The notes under the pieces were generated by a model. That model was given only the letters and a program-made list of their open reading frames with translations. It was not told where the DNA came from and made no database searches. The position numbers were made by a program, and so were the translations under genes. Positions 1 to 5,096 of a stretch of DNA of 5,347 nt are shown in pieces; positions within the stretch are counted from its first letter, which is position 1; each line of letters starts with the position of its first letter. Source of the stretch: Bacteroidales bacterium. GTDB lineage: Bacteria; Bacteroidota; Bacteroidia; Bacteroidales; JAAUTT01. The stretch spans positions 1-5,347 of the forward strand of contig JANXXY010000047.1 of assembly GCA_025350365.1 (NCBI GenBank). Direction: 5' to 3'.

Positions 1-47
1 TTCAATTTACTTCTATTTATTTCAAAGTATTTCAAGAATTTAAATAT
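1..47. other. Short AT-rich spacer downstream of the epimerase gene
   Basis: These bases lie 3' of the minus-strand epimerase gene. They hold the 8-mer TATTTCAA twice, 10 bases apart (18-25 and 28-35), in very AT-rich DNA. I see no hairpin followed by a T-run on the minus strand, so transcription probably continues leftwards out of the window. In many Bacteroidota the epimerase gene is followed by the methylmalonyl-CoA/propionyl-CoA carboxylase beta subunit gene, and such a gene could start just beyond position 1. That is inference from known gene order. Confidence 0.35.
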
Positions 48-449
48 TTACTTACTGCAAAATTCAGTTAACACACCAAAAGTAGATTTCGGATGAAGAA
101 AACCAATGTGCAAGCCTTCAGCGCCTTTGCGCGATGTCTTGTCAATTAAGGTAATTCCATTATTTTCAGCTTCTTTAAGGGCAGCATCAACGTCATCAAA
201 AGCAAAGGCCAAATGATGTATTCCTGCTCCTTTTTTCTCGATAAACTTACCAATAGGTCCTTCGGGATCAGTTGATTCCAACAATTCAATTTTGGTTTGA
301 CCAACCATAAAAAAGGCTGTTTTTACCTTCTGGTCGGCAACAACTTCTAATGCATAACACTCAAGTCCTAAAACCTTTTCGAAATAGGCTTTTGCTTCAT
401 CCAGGTTGTTAACTGCAATACCAATGTGTTCAATATAATTCGGCTTCAT
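48..449 (-). CDS. mce: Methylmalonyl-CoA epimerase (VOC superfamily)
   Basis: This 133-residue cytoplasmic enzyme interconverts (2R)- and (2S)-methylmalonyl-CoA, between methylmalonyl-CoA mutase and the carboxylase/decarboxylase step of the succinate-propionate pathway. It is a full-length member of the vicinal-oxygen-chelate fold with two beta-alpha-beta repeats (about residues 4-58 and 76-131). Visible family motifs are IEHIGIAV at the N-terminus, KIELLE near residue 55, GIHHLAF at 76-82, HPKS at 119-122 and LTEF near the end. The expected metal ligands are H8, E55, one of H78/H79 and E129. The ATG is placed by IEHIGIAV starting at residue 6, as in the family. No Shine-Dalgarno sequence is present, which is normal for Bacteroidota. 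The gene diverges from the cytochrome operon and appears unrelated to it. Other VOC enzymes (glyoxalase I, dioxygenases) are less likely given the motif set. Confidence 0.93.
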   Translation of the reverse strand: MKPNYIEHIGIAVNNLDEAKAYFEKVLGLECYALEVVADQKVKTAFFMVGQTKIELLESTDPEGPIGKFIEKKGAGIHHLAFAFDDVDAALKEAENNGITLIDKTSRKGAEGLHIGFLHPKSTFGVLTEFCSK

Positions 450-530
450 AATTATTTAAATATATAATATATTAAAAGAAAATTCAGTCTCAACGAGCTT
501 GTTATAACTTCAAATGGTAAAAATTCACCA

Positions 531-563
531 CAAAACTAATAAATATTCGTGTTATTTTGCAAA
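531..563 (-). promoter_or_regulatory. Bacteroidota-type promoter for the epimerase gene
   Basis: Read on the minus strand, TTTG (563-560) is followed after 21 bases by TAGTTTTG (538-531), an exact match to TAnnTTTG. The published Bacteroides/Flavobacterium consensus is TTTG or TTG, about 17-23 bases, then TAnnTTTG. Transcription would start roughly 5-8 bases beyond the -7 element, leaving a leader of about 75 bases before the ATG at 449. Confidence 0.55.
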
Positions 564-784
564 CAGAAGATGAACCTCCACTAAGGCCACAAAACATTTA
601 CCGCCGATGGTAAGTAATTTTCAATTAATGGCTAAGCAGTATGACAAAAACTTAACAAATGAAAAATAAATCGTCCAAACTCTTAAAAAACTGTATGTAA
701 AGCATGTATTTCAATCTAATTTATATTAATTCTTAATAAGTCAAATTGGGCATGTAAATAAGTGTTTATTAATATTTAATCGGG

Positions 785-796
785 AAAACATGTTTT
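785..796. repeat. Perfect 12-base palindrome AAAACATGTTTT
   Basis: The sequence is its own reverse complement over 12 bases. It lies about 150 bases upstream of the cytochrome start and about 45 bases upstream of the possible -33 element of that gene. It could be a dimeric regulator site. A palindrome of this length is only mildly unexpected by chance in an AT-rich region of this size. Confidence 0.3.
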
Positions 797-838
797 ATAA
801 GATAGATATTGTAGATTGTTTCCACAAATTGGGGATTG

Positions 839-872
839 TTTGGTTAACTAAAATTAATAATTTTAGCTCTTG
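839..872 (+). promoter_or_regulatory. Possible promoter of the cytochrome-SUMF1 gene
   Basis: TTTG at 839-842 is followed after 21 bases by TAGCTCTTG (864-872), which resembles TAnnTTTG but carries one extra base and one substitution. Transcription would start near 879 and give a leader of roughly 55 bases. It is the best candidate I found upstream of position 935, but it does not match the consensus exactly. Confidence 0.3.
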
Positions 873-896
873 TTATCTGAAATAATCGCCGATAAC
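872..896. promoter_or_regulatory. Inverted repeat GTTATC-N13-GATAAC, possible operator
   Basis: Two perfect 6-base arms, 872-877 and 891-896, are separated by 13 bases, so their centres lie 19 bases apart, about two helical turns. The repeat overlaps the predicted transcription start of the cytochrome gene, where a repressor would sit. Its binding role is inference. As an RNA hairpin it would be weak because of the long loop. Confidence 0.25.
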
Positions 897-934
897 TTAC
901 ACGTCAATTTAATTAATTTTTTATTGAATCATAT

Positions 935-2485
935 ATGTTTAATCGTTTATTCAAAAAACTGAATGTTGGAGTTAAAACTCTGTTATTGACTGGAGTAGTA
1001 GTAGGGATTATATTTATTCTCCTTAGTCATAAAGTAATTCAATATACTTCTACCGATAAATTCTGCCAATCCTGTCATGTTCATCCCCATGCCGAGGTTT
1101 CGTGGAAACAATCAACCCATTTTACAAATAAAAGCGGAGTACAGGTTCATTGCGTTGAATGCCATCTGCCGCCAGAAGGATGGCCATATCTGAGGGAAAA
1201 GATCAAAACCGGATCGCGGGATGTTTGGGCTAAATTGTTTACTGATACTAAAAAAATCAATTGGGAAGAAAAAGGAAAGCTTGAAAACGCTGTACATATT
1301 GTATATAAGGAATCGTGTATCCATTGTCATCAAAACCTGTTCACCAAAGGATTAACCAAAGAGGGAGAAGATGCCCACCTATATTATACTCAACACGAAA
1401 AAGATTTGCATTGCATCAATTGCCACCTCACTGTTGGCCATTACAACCCAAATGCCATGCATGCAAAAAACAAAATGTTTGGTCTCACCGAAACAGTTAA
1501 CAAAGAATTATATACAGAACCCACCAAAATTAATAAGTTTGAAAACTTCACTGAAAAAATTCCAGGCAGTACCGTTTCATTCGATATGGTGGCTATTCCC
1601 GGTGGTTCTTTTGAAATGGGTAGCAAGGATAATGAACCTCTGAGAAAAAAAGACGAAGGACCGATCCGGACCGTGAAAGTTAGTCAGTTTTTTATAGGGA
1701 AAATTGAAGTTACCTGGGACGAATACATGGCATTCTTTAAATCAACTGCAGCCGAAGGTCGGCTCGATCCAACAGTAGTGATGGAGAAAAACAGCAAAGC
1801 ATCCAGCGTTGATGCCATTTCGGGTCCTACCCCACCCTATGGTTATCCTGATCAGGGATGGGGCAAAGGTAAACGCCCGGCTATAACGATGAGCTACAAT
1901 GCCGCCGAAACCTATGTGAAATGGTTGTCGATGGCTACAGGCAAAAAGTATCGCCTGCCCACAGAAGCTGAATGGGAATATGCCGCCCGAGGAGGAAAGG
2001 ATACTCCTTATTTCTTTGAAGGTTCTCCAAAAAAATATTCTGATAAAGGGTTTTGGAAAAAAATCTTTGTCCCGGATACAGTTTTAATCGGACGTTATGT
2101 TGCGTATAAACTCAACAGTGCCGGCAAGTCTCAGGAGTCTGGGTTTGTAAAGGCTAATCCATTCGGATTGCTCAATATGTTAGGAAATGTACGTGAATTT
2201 TGTGCGGACTGGTACGATGCAGGTTACTATGCAAAAAGCGGAAAATCGGTTGTTGATCCTAAAGGTCCTGAATCGGGAACTGACCATGTTGTTCGCGGAG
2301 GTTCTTTCAAAAGCGACGCCTCTGATGTTCGCGTTGCATCCAGAGATTATACACGTAATGATGCATGGTTGAAAACCGACCCACAAATGCCAAAAAGTAT
2401 CTGGTGGTATTCGGACGTGACCGACGTAGGTTTCCGTGTTGTTTGCGAACCGGATAGCGCTATAAAAACAAGTGAAATACATTAA
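935..2485 (+). CDS. Membrane-anchored tetraheme NapC/NirT-type cytochrome c fused to a SUMF1-like domain
   Basis: This 516-residue protein joins two modules rarely seen in one chain. A single hydrophobic segment (about residues 14-33) follows a basic N-terminus and should anchor it in the inner membrane with the rest in the periplasm. Residues 40-170 hold four CxxCH heme c sites: C44-H48, C73-H77, C128-H132 and C160-H164. The context SGVQVHCVECHLPP and the spacing match NapC/NirT/NrfH quinol dehydrogenases, which pass electrons from menaquinol to periplasmic partners. After a linker (171-212), residues 213-505 form a SUMF1/FGE-sulfatase domain: IPGGSFEMGS (221-230), KIEVTWDEY, YRLPTEAEWEYAARGG (339-354), GNVREFCADW, VRGGSF (453-458) and VGFRVV. 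Both catalytic cysteines of true formylglycine-generating enzymes appear replaced (S460 and D465 by my alignment), so sulfatase activation is unlikely. The domain may be a binding or scaffold module. The first heme motif is followed by xH, not the xM usual in this family. It lies 50 bases upstream of an exported oxidoreductase and is probably co-transcribed with it. The module calls are firm; the function is open. Confidence 0.9.
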   Translation: MFNRLFKKLNVGVKTLLLTGVVVGIIFILLSHKVIQYTSTDKFCQSCHVHPHAEVSWKQSTHFTNKSGVQVHCVECHLPPEGWPYLREKIKTGSRDVWAKLFTDTKKINWEEKGKLENAVHIVYKESCIHCHQNLFTKGLTKEGEDAHLYYTQHEKDLHCINCHLTVGHYNPNAMHAKNKMFGLTETVNKELYTEPTKINKFENFTEKIPGSTVSFDMVAIPGGSFEMGSKDNEPLRKKDEGPIRTVKVSQFFIGKIEVTWDEYMAFFKSTAAEGRLDPTVVMEKNSKASSVDAISGPTPPYGYPDQGWGKGKRPAITMSYNAAETYVKWLSMATGKKYRLPTEAEWEYAARGGKDTPYFFEGSPKKYSDKGFWKKIFVPDTVLIGRYVAYKLNSAGKSQESGFVKANPFGLLNMLGNVREFCADWYDAGYYAKSGKSVVDPKGPESGTDHVVRGGSFKSDASDVRVASRDYTRNDAWLKTDPQMPKSIWWYSDVTDVGFRVVCEPDSAIKTSEIH

Positions 2486-2535
2486 TTAGCATTTATTTAC
2501 ATATACTTTCATTAACTAATTAACATCATCCTGAT

Positions 2536-3924
2536 ATGGAAAAAAAAGGATTTAGCAGACGTGGATTTCTTTCCAGCACTGCATTAGGAGCCCTGGGTAC
2601 CATTGGGGCCGCTGCATTAATTACTTCATGTTCAAAAAGTAAAAAATTAGGTGAAGCCATAGTTCCGCCTTTACTTGATCAAGCTCCGGATGGCAAGCCA
2701 CTGAGAGCTGGTTTAATTGGTTGTGGCGGACGTGGATCAGGAGCAGCAACAGATTTTTTAAGCGCTGGTCCTAATCTTCAGATTGTTGCTTTAGGAGATC
2801 TTTTTGCAGACCGTTTAAAAGACTGCCGTGATAATCTGAAGAAGGAAAAAAACGTGGAAATTGCAGATGACAAATGTTTTATCGGATTTGATGCCTATCA
2901 GAAGGTGATTGCCTGCGATGTGGATATAGTAATATTAGCTACACCACCTCATTTTCGGCCAATGCATTTTGCCGCTGCTGTTGAGGCAGGAAAAAATGTA
3001 TTTCTGGAAAAACCTGTAGCCGTTGATCCTGTTGGGGCTCGTTCTATCATGGCATCATCGAAAAAAGCCGAAGCGAAAGGTCTAACTGTCGTTTGCGGCA
3101 CTCAACGCCGTCACCAAAGAGAATATGTTGAAACTTACAAGCAGGTAATGAATGGTGCTATTGGCGAAATAGTTTCAGCCAATGTATACTGGAATCAAAG
3201 CCAATTATGGTTCAAGAGTCGTCAGGAAGGCTGGAGCGATATGGAATGGATGATCCGTGACTGGGTAAACTGGAGCTGGCTATCAGGCGATCATATTGTA
3301 GAACAACATGTTCATAACATCGATGTGGCTCACTGGTTTATGGGTAAACATCCTGTAAAGGCGGTTGCTTTCGGTGGACGTCACCGCAGGGTAACAGGTG
3401 ATCAATATGACATGTTCAGCGTAGATTATGTTTTTGAAGATGGAAAACATCTGCACAGCATGTGTCGTCAAATAGATGGTTGCGAAAATAATGTTTCCGA
3501 ATATATTATTGGCACTGACGGTTATACAAATTGTCAGGATAAAATCTTTAATTTTGATGGTTCTGTAAAATGGGAATATAAATATCCCAAAGACGATAAA
3601 GGTGAAAAAGATAAATCAAAGATGATATCTCCTTATATTCAGGAACATATCGATTTAGTTACCTACATCCGTCAAAACACTCCTGTAGTTGAAGCTGAAA
3701 CATGTGCCGTGTCTACACTTACGGGTATCATGGGTCGTCTTTCAGCATATTCCGGTAAACAAGTTACCTGGGAGGAAATGATGAGCAGCCCACTGGAACT
3801 TAAACCTAAAGAATATGCGTTGGGTCCCCAGGATATGGCTTCATACACAGTTCCTGTTCCAGGATCAAAAAATGAAATAAAAGCGGAAGAAAAAAAAGAA
3901 CAAAAGAAGGTTGGTAAAAAATAA
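2536..3924 (+). CDS. Tat-exported lipoprotein Gfo/Idh/MocA-family oxidoreductase
   Basis: This 462-residue nucleotide-dependent oxidoreductase probably acts on a sugar, polyol or glycoside in the periplasm. The N-terminus has a twin-arginine motif (SRRGFLS, R8-R9), a hydrophobic stretch and a lipobox ITSC with the candidate lipidated cysteine at C32. No acidic run follows C32, so a surface-export signal is not evident. The Rossmann domain begins at about residue 56 with LIGCGGRG (60-67). The catalytic-lysine motif EKP is at 158-160. A histidine-rich substrate-site segment, GDHIVEQHVHNIDVAHW (251-267), carries H253, H258, H260, D263 and H266. The EKP motif argues against glycosidase family GH109, which lacks it. 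A periplasmic member would need tightly held NAD(P), as in the Tat-exported glucose-fructose oxidoreductase of Zymomonas. The C-terminal 15 or so residues are lysine/glutamate-rich and look disordered. The gene follows the cytochrome by 50 bases and ends in a strong terminator, so the two probably form a bicistronic unit. The substrate cannot be read from the sequence. Confidence 0.88.
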   Translation: MEKKGFSRRGFLSSTALGALGTIGAAALITSCSKSKKLGEAIVPPLLDQAPDGKPLRAGLIGCGGRGSGAATDFLSAGPNLQIVALGDLFADRLKDCRDNLKKEKNVEIADDKCFIGFDAYQKVIACDVDIVILATPPHFRPMHFAAAVEAGKNVFLEKPVAVDPVGARSIMASSKKAEAKGLTVVCGTQRRHQREYVETYKQVMNGAIGEIVSANVYWNQSQLWFKSRQEGWSDMEWMIRDWVNWSWLSGDHIVEQHVHNIDVAHWFMGKHPVKAVAFGGRHRRVTGDQYDMFSVDYVFEDGKHLHSMCRQIDGCENNVSEYIIGTDGYTNCQDKIFNFDGSVKWEYKYPKDDKGEKDKSKMISPYIQEHIDLVTYIRQNTPVVEAETCAVSTLTGIMGRLSAYSGKQVTWEEMMSSPLELKPKEYALGPQDMASYTVPVPGSKNEIKAEEKKEQKKVGKK

Positions 3925-3941
3925 CTTTCGAATATCCTTAA

Positions 3942-3980
3942 AAGACCTGATCTTCGAAAGAAGGTTGGGTCTTCTTTTTT
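3942..3980 (+). terminator. Strong intrinsic terminator with GAAA tetraloop
   Basis: An uninterrupted 14-base-pair stem (arms 3942-3955 and 3960-3973, starting AAGACC and ending GGTCTT, with three G-U pairs) closes on the GNRA loop GAAA (3956-3959). One C and six T residues (3975-3980) follow. It begins 17 bases after the oxidoreductase stop codon and should end the cytochrome-oxidoreductase transcript. The downstream isomerase gene therefore probably needs its own promoter. Confidence 0.85.
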
Positions 3981-3982
3981 CT

Positions 3983-3990
3983 TATATTTG
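3983..3990 (+). promoter_or_regulatory. Perfect -7 promoter element TATATTTG before the isomerase gene
   Basis: TATATTTG matches the Bacteroidota -7 consensus TAnnTTTG exactly and lies two bases after the terminator T-run. Transcription would start near 3997, leaving a leader of about 50 bases. The -33 element is poor: the nearest TTG (3965-3967) sits inside the terminator stem at a short 15-base spacing. A weak basal promoter or one helped by an activator is possible. Confidence 0.42.
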
Positions 3991-4049
3991 ATGGATGTAC
4001 CATAAATGCATTTTAACTAAAACCTTTTTTGTTAATAAAAAACTAACGT

Positions 4050-4964
4050 ATGAATAATCGTCGCGATTTTATTAAAACAATAAGTATTGGTGGAGCTTTA
4101 ACAGCAATTGCAGGAACATCGGTAATTGCTTCTGAAACTAATTCTAAAGTATCCATCAAAGATTTGGATACTGGCTTACAATTAAAAATATGTCTTCAGG
4201 AAGGAGTTGCTCCGGGAGCCACACTTACTGAAAAACTCGATTTCATAGAGGCAAATGGAGTTGTAGGATTTGAAGTTTGGGGAGGCGGACTTTCCGAACG
4301 TGTCACAGAAATACAAAAAGCGCTTCAAAACCGTAAAATCACTTTGGGTGCCATTTGTGCCGGTTTTAAAGGTTGGCTCATTGCACAAGATGAAAAAAAC
4401 CGTAAGGAATGCATGGATACCTCCAAAGAAATACTTGCAGCTGCCGGAGCGCTTGGTTCGTATGGAATGATTCTGGTTCCTGGTTTTAACGGCCAGCAAC
4501 CATCTTTTGCAACGGTTGAAGCCCGGGCAATGCTCATCGACCAATTAAAAGAATTGGGAGAATATGCATTACAACATAAAACTACGGTTATTCTGGAACC
4601 ACTCAACCGTGAAGAAGCCTGGTTTCTCCGTCAGGTTAGTGACGCCGCTTCCATTTGCCGCGATGTGAATAGTGCCGGAGTTACCTGTATGGGCGATTTC
4701 TGGCATATGACCCGTGAGGAAACCAGCGATATGGGCGCATTTATCTCCGGAGGTAAATATCTCAACCATGTTCACATAGCAAGCCGCAAAACCCGAAATA
4801 CTCCCGGTGAAGATGAAGGTGATAACTATGTTGAGGGTTTCAAAGGGTTAAAAATGCTTAATTACCAGCATCATGTCAGCTTTGAATGTGGTTCTAAAGG
4901 GGATAAAAAAGTGGTTATACCCGCAGCATTAAAGCTTTTAAGAGAACAATGGAAAATGGCATAA
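4050..4964 (+). CDS. Tat-signal TIM-barrel sugar isomerase/epimerase-like protein (AP-endonuclease-2 fold)
   Basis: This 304-residue protein belongs to the xylose-isomerase-like TIM-barrel group that includes hydroxypyruvate isomerase, tagatose 3-epimerase, inosose dehydratase and YcjR. The N-terminus reads NRRDFIKT with twin arginines R4-R5, then a hydrophobic stretch (about 11-27) ending in SVIA, a plausible signal peptidase I site near A27. The mature enzyme is thus probably periplasmic. The barrel runs from about residue 43. The usual divalent-metal ligands are visible as E183 (in LEPLNR), D216 (in GDFWHM), H242 (in HVHIA) and E279 (in SFECG); H219 is a likely substrate-contacting histidine. 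The start is fixed by the Tat motif directly after the ATG. The gene lies 125 bases after the exported oxidoreductase, across a terminator, and 132 bases before a second oxidoreductase, which suggests a shared sugar pathway. Hydroxypyruvate isomerase is a common automatic name for such proteins but is not shown here; keto-sugar epimerization or isomerization fits the context better. Confidence 0.85.
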   Translation: MNNRRDFIKTISIGGALTAIAGTSVIASETNSKVSIKDLDTGLQLKICLQEGVAPGATLTEKLDFIEANGVVGFEVWGGGLSERVTEIQKALQNRKITLGAICAGFKGWLIAQDEKNRKECMDTSKEILAAAGALGSYGMILVPGFNGQQPSFATVEARAMLIDQLKELGEYALQHKTTVILEPLNREEAWFLRQVSDAASICRDVNSAGVTCMGDFWHMTREETSDMGAFISGGKYLNHVHIASRKTRNTPGEDEGDNYVEGFKGLKMLNYQHHVSFECGSKGDKKVVIPAALKLLREQWKMA

Positions 4965-5096
4965 GAAGAACCAGGATATAATATTAAGATTGTGCTATTT
5001 TAATGAATAATGACAAGTTTTAGGGTTATAGAATCTATTAAATTGATATTTGGTTCATAACTCCAAAATATTTCACAAAATTAAATACTTAAACTA
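4965..5096. other. 132-base spacer between isomerase and second oxidoreductase
   Basis: This AT-rich spacer shows no clear terminator hairpin. The best -7-like site is GATATTTG (5045-5052), one mismatch from TAnnTTTG, with no good TTTG at the right distance upstream. Read-through from the isomerase gene is therefore as likely as a separate promoter. No Shine-Dalgarno sequence precedes the ATG at 5097. Confidence 0.4.

Larger units (their letters stand above)
450..934. other. 485-base intergenic region between divergent genes
   Basis: This stretch separates the minus-strand epimerase from the plus-strand cytochrome gene. I find no convincing gene, tRNA or structured RNA in it. The longest small frame I checked on the plus strand is a 20-codon one from 607, with no family resemblance. 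It contains the minus-strand promoter at 531-563, a weaker plus-strand promoter at 839-872, a 12-base perfect palindrome at 785-796, an inverted repeat at 872-896, and the 8-mer GATTGTTT twice, 20 bases apart (814-821 and 834-841). CCACAAAAC also occurs twice (528-536 and 587-595). The length leaves room for regulated transcription, but no regulator family can be named. Confidence 0.6.

Noticed and set aside
553..559. TATTTTG as a plus-strand -7 element for the cytochrome gene
   Set aside because: It is one T short of TAnnTTTG, has no TTTG at the right distance upstream, lies almost 380 bases from the start codon and overlaps the better minus-strand promoter.
576..597. CCACTAAGGCCACAAAAC resembling a dispersed short repeat seen between genes in some bacteria
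   Set aside because: Only a partial resemblance from memory, with no full second copy in the window; CCACAAAAC at 528-536 is too short to support a repeat family.
607..669. Small 20-codon plus-strand open frame in the intergenic region
   Set aside because: It has no Shine-Dalgarno sequence, no aligned promoter and no recognizable protein motif; a frame this short is expected by chance.
935..2485. Annotation as a sulfatase-activating formylglycine-generating enzyme
   Set aside because: The catalytic cysteine pair is absent and no sulfatase gene is in the window.
2486..2535. A separate promoter for the exported oxidoreductase
   Set aside because: The 50-base gap has no TAnnTTTG match with a suitable -33 element, and no terminator precedes it; co-transcription with the cytochrome gene is simpler.
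2536..3924. Annotation as a GH109 alpha-N-acetylgalactosaminidase
   Set aside because: The EKP motif at 158-160 is that of redox-active Gfo/Idh/MocA members, and the sequence around it differs from GH109 enzymes as I remember them.
4182..4544. Minus-strand open frame of 120 codons inside the isomerase gene
   Set aside because: It lies antisense to a gene with clear catalytic motifs and has no family features; it is a shadow frame, as are the other short frames overlapping the five genes.
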